Below are positions 10,314 through 22,300 of a DNA stretch of 64,000 nt, piece by piece. Both the position numbers and the translations under genes were made by a program. Each line of letters begins with the position of its first letter. The first letter of the stretch is position 1. Location of the stretch: positions 3,304,097-3,368,096 of the forward strand of contig BCHH01000001.1 of the NCBI GenBank assembly GCA_001599595.1. The letters are read 5' to 3'. The notes under the pieces are model-generated. The model did no database searches. It was not told the origin of the DNA and saw only the letters and a list, made by a program, of their open reading frames with translations. This stretch comes from Beverwykella pulmonaria. Taxonomy: Eukaryota; Ascomycota; Dothideomycetes; Pleosporales; Melanommataceae.

Positions 10314-12084
10314 CTATACATGCGTACCATCATAAAAGTCCTCCCCACCCCCCTTTCCCCCATCCTCCCACGCCACCCCCTCCCACCCTTCAAACACACT
10401 CCTCGCACCGAATTCCCTCCCCCTCCGTTCCACAAGTCTAACAACCCTAAACGCGCCCTCGACCGCATCCATCAACAACTTTTTCTCGCCCTGCCTCCCC
10501 GTCCCACTACTCCGCATCACCGTGTTACTCGCCGCCTGCAGCAGCCGCGGTATACTCCCGGCTACCCACCACATATTCGGAATCAGCACCACGAATGCAA
10601 ACCACCACGCCATTACCACCACCGCCCTCGGCTCCTGCATTCTTACTAGAGCGAGGAATTCGGGAGTTAAAAAAGTCGGGAGCGCGATGATGCGGACGTA
10701 GACGTCTGGCGAGAGGTGGTAGTGGTACAGCGAGAGAAAAATGGGGGAGAGGGCGTGCAGGGTCGGGAGGAGCGTCGAGCGGTGCATGTCGATGGGACCT
10801 ATGTCTTCGGTTATGAGGGAGCGGAGGAGTGCCATGAGGGGTGGAGGGAGGAAGGCGGGAGCGGGAAGCTGCCAGGCGTGGGGCTTTTTCCATGCAAGGG
10901 GGAGGGTGGGAAAATTTTCGGCGGAGATGCCCATAAGCCTTTGTGGGCGGAAGGGAAGGTTCGTCACTAGAAGTGCGAGACGGGTTAGTAGGGTGTATGA
11001 AAATGAGGGATGAGGTGACACCGTTGGATAGAAAAGGTTGACTTACTGGCAAACAATTAGCAACCATTTATTACCACTCTGTATTGCAAGTTTCTTACCT
11101 ATCTACGCCCGCACTGACAGGCACTCTTTCCTCACTGTACATAGCCGGTGGATTCGGCCTCATAGGCGTCTCTCCGGCCGGCCCATACTCTGCATACATT
11201 CCTGGGTCATCGCTTCCCATCCTAATAAGAGGTGGAGGAGGCAGACTCCTCAATTCCCTCCGAAACACGGGGAAAATAGACAACTTCTCAATCCCATTCG
11301 CCCACTTGAGCCCTGCAAGGATCCGCAGCCCCTGCGTCATGGTTAAATACGTCGTCACCCACTCTAGCATTGTCTCGTCGGTACATGGAAGCTCTGGAGG
11401 CGGGACTAACAACTGCAATAAGAGAGAGGTGACGAGGAGAGTTTCGTAGTTGTCGGTGGTGATGCTTTCGAGAGTTTTGTTGTATGCCGCAAATGTTTTC
11501 TGGCGATACAAGGTCGCGTCGTTCTGTGTTTGTTTCGAGGGGCAGAGTGTATTTCTGTGCGCGGCAGCGATGCTAAGAATGGTGTAGAGGAGGTAGGGTT
11601 GCGAGAGGGCGGCTTGGGGTATCCATTCGCGGTTTATGTTGTCTATTATTGGTTCTTCACGGACCGAGAGGCTCTTCCAGGTTATGTTCTTATACTGGTG
11701 AAGAAGGTCGAGGTCGAGTTTGGTAAGTTGTCCAGCAGCAGTGTTCACGGCGGGAATAAGCCATGAGGGTGTGGAGATGGGTGGGTTGAATTCTTCTGCT
11801 GTCGAGGAGATCTCGTACTCGTATTCATAATTGTTTGGTGATAGTGAACTTCTGGGTGTTTGTTGCTTTTGTTCTGGATACGTGCATTCGAACTTGCGAA
11901 GGGTGCAGTATGAACAGCTTGGCAGAACTTCGTCACACTAGACCCATTACTGATAATCCTTGGCAGATCTAATCCATCAAGTAAGAAGACCTACTTTTAC
12001 TTTCTTTCTTTTACACATAGCACAGCCAGCTCTTGATTTCCGGTGCGGTCGCTTACTGATAAACCCAGCTGTGCGGCGCGTCAT
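10314..12084 (-). CDS. Zn(II)2Cys6 transcription factor (Upc2-like class)
   Basis: Exon 1 (12084-11995) and exon 2 (from 11937) join across a 57-bp intron that splits the zinc cluster exactly: GCAMCKRKKVK | CDEVLPSCSYCTLRKFEC, which gives the canonical C-x2-C-x6-C-x6-C-x2-C-x6-C spacing. A fungal-specific regulatory domain follows (SQPYLLYTILSIAAAH; WVTTYLTMTQGLRIL), and the last exon holds helical, Trp-rich sequence (MAWWFAFVVLIPNMWWVAG) typical of the sterol-uptake-control (Upc2/Sut-like) class. The best in-frame junction is 11099 to 10938, a 160-bp intron, giving 517 residues; the alternatives are described in the findings. The protein should bind DNA in the nucleus. Its targets are unknown; the adjacent RTA1-like gene is a candidate only because of proximity. 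Confidence 0.85.
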
Positions 12085-12630
12085 TGGAGCAGTCAGTAAG
12101 CCCCAGAGCTGACAAGATAAAGATAGCGGTGTTTAACTTGAATATTTCCTTTTGGGCAACGAAGTCGTGGTGGTGGTGATAAAGAAGTTGACATGTAAGC
12201 CAAAGCAGCGCTTAACTCAACAAGGTTGTATACAAAGTCATGGCGTCATTAAGCGAGTCTTCGATCGGAAAGTTTTAGACATGAAACTCATGAGCCGACA
12301 GCTAACTTGAATATTCGTAAAGGTGCAACTATTTAGTAACGAATTAAGATACAGAGGATTCCTAACACTGATACGTACAAAACTGAAGTGATATAAATCC
12401 ATGACGCCAAGAAAAGTAAATGCAGAGCGACCCCAAACTGGAAGACCTTGCGAGACATACCTAGATGATCTAATAGAACGCCCACCAAACTACTCAAGTG
12501 CTCGGGCAGTCTGAGAGTCACAATTTCACCACCCCCACCAAATTCTCTTCAGCTGACGCTGCTAATTGGTCAATTTTGTATGCGATTCTCAGACTGTCCG
12601 ACTTTACCAAGTATACTCCCCAGGTCACCC
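12085..12630. other. Intergenic region between two minus-strand genes
   Basis: Promoter side of the Zn2Cys6 gene and 3' side of the RTA1-like gene. No additional gene supported. Confidence 0.5.
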
Positions 12631-13589
12631 TCAGTCCGACACAGGCTGCAGAGCCTCCATCTCCACAGACTCCGGGCCACCATTCAATTTCCTCTCTGGA
12701 GGAGGAAAATACTTTGTTGGCTGCAACACTAGCATCAAAACAAGTACTAAGACCATCGGAACTGTATCAAAAACATAAAGACACCACTCATGCGCGTTTG
12801 GATACGCCGAATTCCCCAGCGAGTACTCGATGAGACGGAAGATGCAGCGGAACAGGATAAGAGAGCTGATGCTGTAAAGGATCCAGAGCATCTTCCTCCA
12901 CTCGTCGGAGGAGCTGGCGGGAGAGGCGAGGGCTTTCTTATTCATGCGAATGTGAAAGTCGGTTGCTAAGATGACGAAAGCGACAAAGGTTGCGACTTGG
13001 AGAGCAAGGCCAGCGATTACGATTTTTTCGCCTGCGATAGCGAGCGCGAGTTGCATAGTGCCCATGATCGACGCACCTATAGCGGATGAGTGTGCTGTTC
13101 TTTCTTCGCGGGTAGCTAATGGAGAGCTCACCGAGGCCCTGGATGAGGAGTGTGCTTATGTCCGCTGTAATGAACAAACGCGTGCACCATTGCGGACTGA
13201 CGATTGAAACGTCTTCCCCGCCAGCAAGACGAATTGTCCTTCCAAGCATCATGTATATCGTAGCGGCAAAGAAGAGAGGGCCGACCAAGATGAGAACGCC
13301 TTGAGTGATGAAAGAGGCCCATTCTTGGTTATTGTAGTGGGCTCCGACTCGCGCTCCGTAACCACCAACTTCGCCTGTAGATGGAATATATTAGCATGTA
13401 TCGAAAGTGAGGCGCTTTCTTGAGGATATACTTACCAACAGCACCCAAAACTACACAGAGGATGATGACCTGTCTCGTTTTGTACCACTGCCAGAAATGC
13501 AGACCAGCGAGTGCTGAGAAAATGACTATGCCGATGATTGCACCGACGAGGGATGGGGTATACCGAAACATTTCGAAATCGAATGTCAT
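12631..13589 (-). CDS. RTA1-like seven-helix membrane protein
   Basis: Exons 13589-13436, 13374-13132 and 13076-12631 (introns of 61 and 55 bp) give 280 residues. The RTA1 family is a fungal group of plasma or vacuolar membrane proteins (Rta1, Rsb1, Pug1) linked to lipid or sphingoid-base export and resistance to toxic amphiphiles. The sequence shows the family order: RYTPSLVGAIIGIVIFSAL (helix 1), GGYGARVGAH after the first splice, FFAATIYMMLGR, and near the end LFRCIFRLIEYSLG followed by EWCLYVFDTVPM. Hydrophobic helices cover nearly the whole length, and the tail is short and acidic. The substrate is unknown. Confidence 0.9.
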
Positions 13590-14778
13590 GGTGAAGGTGG
13601 CTTAGGGTGGACTGTATGATAGAAAGGATGAAGCTTATGGAGAGAGGAAGATTTGCGTCAGTGAGAAGGTGGCAGAAGTTTGACTTGGAGAGCAAGGCAT
13701 GGGAAAAAAAGCATTTTAAATATACGATACTTGCTGGAAGGGAAGAGAACTGACACGGCCTCTCAAATGACAACATCGTGCCATCGTTTCGAAGGAGTTC
13801 GCATTCGTTACTGAAGTACCAACCAAAACTGGGAGGCTGTAACAGCACTCACACGCTCATTGGTCATTTCTTTCGCTCTTTTCGCACTCGGTAAGTCGAC
13901 CTATCAGTGAAGAGCTAAGCCAAGCTGCCTGCTGCAAATGTCCATGTCATCTTCAGCATTCCACGGCACGGAAATTCTAGGCCGCCCCAGTTTGATAGGG
14001 TTAAACCTCCAAAGCCAGGTAAGAATAATTGTTGATAAACAAAGACTGGTTGGTGGCATAAGACAATGTCTCGAACTCTTTGAACGCCAAGCGTCTGATG
14101 TTTGCCGTAGTCTTTGGGTATGGGGGATCGACGTCTAGGAGCTCCAGAGTTCTCCATACTTCCTAGACGCCAAACAAGAATATGGCGGATTCAGCGTTGG
14201 GATTCGACATAGACTCTGGCTGATGGTCTGCCAATCTTGAGGAAATTGTTGGTGATACGAGATCTTTGGACGGTGCTATGACAAAATGCCCAACCGGCTA
14301 TTAATTGACAATGTACAGCCGATAGCAAAGAAGCCGCATTGAATGTATGCATTGAATTAGATATAGAAAGGGAAGCTTGCGATTGATGGTTGTAGGATCC
14401 GAGACGACGTCACGTGGTGAATGTTCCTGCAGCTCGATGTCCCGGTATTACTTTAAGCACGCGAAATAATATCTGCCCAGTAGAGAAAGAATAGTCAAAG
14501 TGAAGGCAAACAAACATACGTCTCCGGTTGCGAGGCCAGCGTGGCCTCAGAGGGTGGAAGGGGGTCGTCCGTGAGAGAAGTCCGCGGTTCAGGGATGAGC
14601 TAAGCCTAGCGCTGCTTACATAATTTTGGCTTCAGCAATTCAACGTGTCCTAACTCACGCATCATCTCGTCGCGGCGCCTCTCCCCTCTGCATCCCCCAT
14701 CTCTTCCACAACAACTTCCACTTCCGTTGTTCTCTGCTTGTCTCTTTTGTCTTCTTCCCGGCTTCCCGAACCGCAATC
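13590..14778. other. Divergent promoter region RTA1-like / Sec61
   Basis: About 1.2 kb between two divergent start codons. The last 100 bp before 14779 are a pyrimidine-rich leader, as expected for a highly expressed translocon gene. No gene recognised. Confidence 0.5.
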
Positions 14779-16351
14779 ATGAGCGGCCGTAAGTGCCCCT
14801 CTCCGCTCAATTGCTGCGTGCGCCGTCGCGCAAGATAATTATTTACGGGGCGTTTCTGACATTTCGATGCTCTGTAGTACGGTTTCTTGACCTCGTCAAA
14901 CCCTTCGTTCCTCTCGTCCCCGAGATTCAGCTGCCAGAGAGCAAGGTTCCCTTCAACAACCGGCTAGTATGGACGGGCTTGACGCTCCTTGTTTTCCTGG
15001 TGATGAGCCAGATGCCTCTGTACGGAATTGTGTCCTCGGATACCTCAGATCCTCTCTACTGGCTGCGAATGATGATGGCGAGTAATCGCGGTACGCTGAT
15101 GGAGCTGGGTATCACACCCATCATCTCGTCTGGCATGGTTTTCCAGCTCCTTGCCGGCACCCACTTGATTGATGTCAACTTGGACCTAAAGTCGGACCGC
15201 GAGCTCTACCAGACCGCGCAAAAGCTCCTTGCCATCCTCCTGTCCTTCGGCCAGGCTGTCGTCTATGTCATCTCTGGTCTCTACGGCCAGCCCTCCGACC
15301 TTGGCGCCGGTATCTGCGTCCTCCTAGTTATCCAGCTCATCATCGCTGGCTTGATCGTCATCCTCTTGGACGAGCTGCTCCAGAAGGGCTATGGACTTGG
15401 CAGCGGCATCTCTCTCTTCATTGCTACCAACATTTGCGAGTCCATTATGTGGAAGGCATTCTCCCCAACTACCATCAACACCGGCCGCGGCCCCGAATTT
15501 GAGGGCGCAATCATTGCTCTCGTACATCTCCTCTTCACGTGGGATAACAAGACGGTCGCTCTCAAGGAGGCTTTCTACCGTCAGAACCTGCCCAATGTCA
15601 TGAATCTGATTTCCACGGTCGCGGTCTTCGGAGCTGTTATCTATCTCCAAGGCTTCCGCGTTGAGATCCCTGTCAAGTCTGCGCGCCAGCGTGGTGTCCG
15701 CGGCTCATACCCCGTCCGCCTTTTCTACACCTCCAACATGCCTATCATGCTCCAGTCGGCCCTGTCTTCCAATGTGTTCTTGATCAGCCAGATGCTCTAC
15801 TCCCGCTTCTCTGATAACCTCCTTGTCCAACTCCTCGGTGTTTGGGAGCCCCGCGAAGGTGGAACTTCTCAGCTGTACGCTACCTCTGGTGTCGCTTACT
15901 ACATGTATGTATTCTACTTGGATTTGGCATTTTCTGTTTGCTAATGTGATCCAGGTCCCCACCCCTCAGCATCACTGAGGCCCTCTCTGACCCTCTCAAG
16001 ACCGCTGTTTTCATCGTCTACATGCTCGTCGCCTGCGCCGTCTTCTCCAAGACGTGGATCGAGGTCTCCGGCTCTTCTCCCCGTGACGTTGCTAAGCAGC
16101 TCAAGGAACAAGGTCTTGTTATGGCTGGACATCGTGAGGAGTCCATGTACAAGGAGTTGAAGCGTGTTATCCCTACGGCTGCGGCTTTCGGCGGTGCTTG
16201 CATTGGTGCTCTCTCCGTCAGCAGCGATCTTCTCGGCGCATTGGGCAGCGGAACTGGTATCTTGTTGGCCGTCACCATCATCTACGGATATTTCGAAATT
16301 GCCGCTAAGGAAGGCGACATGGCTGGCCTCAAGGGCATGGTCATGGGATAA
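14779..16351 (+). CDS. SEC61: Sec61 alpha, ER translocon channel subunit
   Basis: A 10-nt first exon (14779-14788), then 14878-15904 and 15955-16351 with introns of 89 and 50 bp, give 477 residues, the normal family length. Sec61 alpha forms the protein-conducting channel of the ER membrane with Sec61 beta and gamma. The splice after MSG restores [18 protein letters not shown], the conserved N-terminus; next come the plug region (SQMPLYGI), [31 protein letters not shown] and the cytosolic loop [12 protein letters not shown] that contacts the ribosome. The C-terminal part ([16 protein letters not shown]) is intact. The very short first exon is conserved in many filamentous fungi. The gene looks fully functional. 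Confidence 0.97.
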
Positions 16352-19300
16352 ATAAGGTCCTCATGGATCTGGAAGAAGATGGAAGCTATAATAAGCTAGA
16401 TTGGGAGAGATTCTTTTGCATGAGTTTGTGGTTTGGAGCGGAAATGGGTAGGGAGGTGCTATAAGAGGGCATCGTGTACACTACAATACAATTGTGGAAA
16501 CTCAAAAGCAGGCATCGTTTGCTAGACTGTTTCCTTGGATTATTTGTCTGGGCTGGCTGGGCTCCAAAAGTCATGTCATAAGCGTGGTGCAATGGTCAAG
16601 TTTGCGGACTCTGTTAGTGTATATCCTGGACTAGATACGAATGGGTGAAATTGTGAAGCTTATTAGCAAACGTGCGAACAATGACCTTACGAACACGTAC
16701 TTGTGTATTTGTCCAGGTACTATTATGGAGTCCAGTGGTGGTAGATATCTAAAAACGATCATGGTCGAGGATTGCAGCCCACTGACACAAAAACCCCTAC
16801 CAACAACAATGGCAACGCCAATGAACCCGGACGCAAGACCACGAACACATGGCTATCCTCATAAGCCGGACATGCCAAACGATGAGAGATGGCAAAGACT
16901 GAAGCGGTTGACAAATGAACCGAATGTGATGGGTTACAATATTTCATGACACTGTTTCAACCCAAGGTCGGTATGGGCGACATCCTGATAGCCTCTGAGA
17001 GTGCTTGCGAGGAAGACATCAGAGCACATTCTTCCGTCTATCTACCCTGTCCTGTCTTCTCTAAGATGTACGGTGCTTGTGGGGGGAGCTTTCCTATTGC
17101 CGTCCTTGCCGCTATGCCTTGGCCCGCCGCTCATCGCTTTTAAGTCTGTGATGGTTCTGCGTACTACACCAGTGTGTGAGGTGAACATGACTATCCCAAA
17201 GCATTAGGAAGCGAGTTGTTCTCGGGTATGGTGGTGTGGGGAGATATGGCGGTGAGCGTTAGCGTTTGATTCATGGTGTGCCTAGATTCGATTTGTTGCA
17301 GGTGAGTATACTCCATGTATGCAGACTATGGTTTGATTAGGTGGAATTTGAGTGCAGTGCAGTAGCTCTTTTATTGTGTTAGAGATGGGAGATGAGATGG
17401 TGAGAGCGTTGCTTGACTTTTGGTTCGGGTTTGCGGGTGGTACGGTTCGCAACGTAGCGTAGGGAAAGATTGCTAGGTCCTTGAGTTGAATGGGCTTGTG
17501 TGTAAGTGAGATGGTTTCTTGATTGGACTCTATAGGTCTCGAAGTGTAGGTAGTGAAGACAAGCAAACAGACTTGTAAATTTGGGAGCGAAGAATAGTTG
17601 AGGATCGGACCAGCCTCAACGAACCGGTTCAACAAATGGGATATTCTATGGATGCAGAGAGTACATGAAAGTTCTGGGTGAGAAACTTTGAGAAAGATAA
17701 TGTTGCGTCTGACTCGATTGATTGATAGAAACAGAGCGATATATTACCGCACCCACATTATTGCAGATAGTCATCAAGTAAATGAATGATCACCGCCGCG
17801 CGACAAGACCATTGTCGATATCAAGGTTGCATGCTCATTTGCTTGCAATATGACCTGAAGTGCGATGATCTCGGCGAGCGAAAGAAGGAGAAGCGGCGAA
17901 CATGGCATGTGAGGCTCGCTTGGGTTGAAGCCCAGGTTCAGGCTCTGCAGGCGTATAGACGAAGCATGTTCTGTGGCCACCCACGCATGTGCTACGCCTG
18001 ACAGAAATTGATGAGGAAGGTGAGAGGAACAGCAAAAGTACGGCACGCACATCAGTGTGACGCTCTTGCACAGCGAGACTGCACTGTGCCGACTTCGTGA
18101 AACAGGTCAGTCAGTCGGTCCAAGTTCTTCCTGCACTCACATCCCAGACACATGAGGACGCGAAGCAAAGCCACGAAAGGCGAGGCGATGCAATGTCCCA
18201 GGCATTTGCCTCAACAGCGCGCCCATGTCCAGTTATCAAAACCGGAAACGGGCGTCGCCGTCGCTAACCGTGGGGTAAATATCGGGAGTCGGATGAGTGC
18301 AGAGGCATTCTGCGTTGCGCTTCCGAGCCGCCCAAAAATAGCCACTGTCGGTTGGTGGGGTTAGTTAGGGCGGTCGAACGATGGATGCAGGTGACTGCGT
18401 TTGCGAATCCCAGCTGCGACGGGATGGCATTTGGCGGTCAGCTCAGCAGCAGCAGCCAGTAGTGCATGGCTGGAAAGTGCGAGAAGCGATGCCCAAGGGG
18501 ATTTAGCCTGGAGGATGTTCCAGGTGGATGATGTTGGTGAGACGAGACGGTCCTGGTGGGCTGCGAAGCACCGGTGGGATGCCGAGTGGAGCGATCATGT
18601 TGGCGTACTTTTTGCCAGACCACAGTAAGCACATATTTCATCTCGGCCATGTCGGCCGATTACTGTGATAGTGAATAAATGTTTCCAGCCAAGCAGGTAC
18701 GGAGTCAGGTCTCCATCATCACACACCAGCGGTTGTCCTGCCGCAGACGAGAAAAATGCTGTTGGCACTGCATCGGTCAAGCGGCATGCATGACCGAACC
18801 TGAGGGAATAGCCTGCGAGTCTGGAAAGGCCGACAAGCAAAGCAAAAGGCGGGTTAGGCATGCAGATCTCTAGTAGCAAACAAGCCATGATTTTGCCCGC
18901 CACACAAGGGAAAGTCTGTGGAGGTACAGGACATAACCAACAAAACGTAGGCAGAAATCTATGCAGGCGCCTGTCCGGTGCTGTAACTGCAATAAGTAAG
19001 CATAATGTATGTCTGTGAATGTGGCCCAAACTCGGCGCCTCCCTTCGGTCCTTCGGTCAAGTACATACTCAGACAGCCTGTTCTATATTAGCAATTAGGC
19101 CCTCTGCCCTGCGACATCAAGCGCTGGGTTATGTTCCTTGTCCATAAGGTCTGATCCTGAGTTCACACGCGTTGCACCGATGCCAGCGAGTCGATCGTCA
19201 GCCGAGAGCAATGCAACGTGATGGATCTGCCCGTGGGCCATTTGGATTCACGAAGCGGCGGCAACTGCACAACGAAAGAGTGCGGCGTGAAACGGAGTCA

Positions 19301-22300
19301 GCCTCTTAGTGCTGCCCGTTGCTGGGTAATATGGTGGAGTGGAGGATGCAGATGGAGTGGGTGGCTTTCAGCTCGTGCATGTGGAAAGGTTGACCTTGCC
19401 ACAACACCCAAGCTTGTGAGCAAAAAGTTTCATCGGTGTGGAATCAAGCGAAGAGCCACGACGTGGCTGCCTCGCAACACGAGTCTTCCGTGACAAGTTG
19501 GATCAAAGTGTCCGCGGTAAGGATGTTTCGTGCGAGCGCCCCACGAGGACGACATGTTGCTTGCAAGAGACCTGATGAGACATGGTTCTTGCAGCTGTCC
19601 CAAAACTGCACGATGCGTGGTTGCAGCGAGCGGATGCTGTTCCTTTCGTGTTGCACGCACCCCTGACTGGGTCGCGGAGACTCGCTAGTACTATGAGAGG
19701 TACAATTTCCCAGCCTCCCATGGCAACAGTCAGCCCCGAATCGGGCTCCACGTTGTCGCAGTTTTGTGGCGTGGACCCGCACATGCTGAAATGTGATGTT
19801 CCATGGTTCGCGGTTGGGCGGGGGGCCTGAGATTCTCCATCCATCCCGCCTTCTCTTGCTGGCGTCGCTTGCATTTGTGGAGCGCTGTGCGAAGAGAGAA
19901 AATTGCTTTTGAGAAGGCACACATGACTGACAGGTCTTGATCAGTTGCATGCGGCGTGAGCACACCAAGAAGAAGTGTGCTCGCCGATTTCCCGTTTGGG
20001 CTCCGATTCAAGGAGTGGAACATGCCGGATGATTGGACGTGCTGAGTCAGGGTCTCAAACTTTTTTTTCAAAGAGGAGTCCATCCCGCGATTCGCGAAGC
20101 CCTTAAATTCGTGCCCCATGTTCTATCGCTGGGATCGGGAGCCGGCTGCCCGCAAAGCGAAAACCCAGCGTTTGACATGTCTACACGCAGTCTAGAACGC
20201 GTAGAGATGGAGCAGGGATGACACAGGAATCTTTTCGAACTGCAATGCTGCGGCCCTACTCCGTAACCAGCCGCACTTGTAAAGTGCTGCTTCCTGTCTG
20301 CGTTAGACCTGTACCATCTATGATCAAACACGGGCGGAGGTGGGCGGCGTCCATGACTTCTGATCGTTTTATGATGATCCAAGGCCCCTTGGTATTTTTG
20401 ATGCAACTCAACAGACACACTAAAGGACGTCCCACAAGGCCGACGTGATAAGCTGCCGGTCAACCGCTAAGAAAGCAAAGTGTGATAGACAAGGGCACTC
20501 CTGCCGCAGCAATTTGATTTCCTCCAGCCGGCCTTCCATGATGTGCCGCCACGTTTGGCCCCACTGATCTCGTGGGCAGCGGGTGTACGTCATAAAGGGT
20601 CTCATTTCCTACTCGTGGATAGTGGCGGACTACACGGGAGAGTAAAAGGCAGCCTCTTGGCCATGGATGGATACCTCTCCAAACGCACCGCAGGCTCCAA
20701 CCAACAAATCCTGGAGGCGCTGCTGTAAACCAAGGCTCGGAGTCACTTTACGGCCTTGATTAGCGAATCAAAAAGGAAAAGGCCTTAGGAGTAGTAGGCG
20801 CGGGCTGTCATCGTATCGAGCTTGCGCACCAGCTCATCTTACGCTTCAGAGCCTTCACGGCCACCAAACCTGAGGCTTGTTAGTACCGAGGCCGCCATCC
20901 GACAACGACTCACAGTTTGGGCATACGATGCAAAAGCAACAGCTCAGCCTCCGTTGCAAGGTCCGCGTCCCCGGCGCTTACGAAACCTACATGTACAGAA
21001 GGGTACATACATGCTCATCTCGTGATGCACAAAGTAGTACGCCCGGAATGCAATCATCCACAAAGGAGACAGACGCTGGGGCCCTTCTGAAGTACGGAGT
21101 GCAATCCTGGCCGGCCGTGTGATGCGTGGGATGTGATGGATCGTCTCCGAGTTACGAGTGCAGGTCCTAATTTTCCGCTTGATGAAGCCATCCTTCGCCC
21201 TGCTGCCGCCGCGTCTTCGTTGGATATGGATCGGAGATCGAGAATATTGCTGTTGCTCTTGCGTGCGCCCCATGTGGACAAAACTGCCCAACGGGAATAA
21301 GCCGTCCACCTAAACGCCATTGGGCTTCCTTGATTGGATTGCGTCAGCACAAGGGATCGGAATCCAAAGTCGCACGGCGTCCCTGTTGCATCGAGGCGAC
21401 TGTCGCCGCTGCATCGTGAGCGGTGCGGTTATGATCAAGGCCCTCCATGCATGCGGGCACAAATCTGGCTTCGATGCACCCTTTTTGTCTGGCCCGCCTT
21501 TTCGAGCTTAGCGACACGACACAAGCCCCCTGACAGGACCCGGTTCGTTTCCACAGCCGCCAAAAAGGCCAACCGCTGTCGATCGCCGACGCGGGACGAC
21601 TCCAGGGTACCAGGGTTTATCGACGCCTCGGCTGCATCTCAAGCCACTGGGCCGGGGATTTCTCGTTATCGAGTTATCAACCAAACGGCGCTGCCACTCG
21701 GAGCCTGGTGTGGGGAGATGTGCCAAGAGTAATTCACGATTTGAGTTGCAGGAGCGAACAGCGCATTGGGTTGAAACTGGGAAGCGGCGAAGTGGACAAA
21801 GTTCTGTACAGTGCTTCGTCATGAGGACGTACAGCTCGGGCTGCCACGGCTGCCACGACTGCCACGACTGCCACGACCTTGGATAATCTTTTTCAGTCAT
21901 GCGAGAAACACTTGGAAGCTGGAGGCAAGGGAGGGGGCAAACGCAGTCACCCTTTTATTGAATCTATCGATCGTTGTCCAAGGCCAAGCGCATCGATGAG
22001 CACTTTCGTATTGCCGTCCCTATTATTACTTACTCAATATTGAGATCCGTGTGCATACGTAGTCATACATTCCCATGACTTATCGGCTGTTGGTGTCTCT
22101 GATATGAAATGCCGTGTTGCGCTCCGTATTCAGGACGCCGGTGGCTCGTTGTAGGCTGTCGCATGGCATGTTTGCCAAAAAGTTATATCCTTCACACCGT
22201 TTCGGTGGCAGACTCGGAAACTCTACCTTCTGGACCCTGGTGAGGGAAGGCAATCTTTGTGCTTTTTCTCGGCCGTGCCTCGCCATCAGGGATACCAACT

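Noticed and set aside
10314..10649. Pro/His-rich plus-strand frames
   Set aside because: Antisense to the last exon of the Zn2Cys6 gene.
16582..16614. tRNA-Gln-like 5' half (TGGTGCAATGGTCAAG ... GGACTCTG)
   Set aside because: It resembles an A box and a CUG anticodon loop, but no matching 3' anticodon stem, T-arm or acceptor stem follows within 150 bp, so it is not called a tRNA gene.
19444..19968. 174-residue open frame on the minus strand
   Set aside because: No recognisable domain, random composition, overlapping open frames on both strands.
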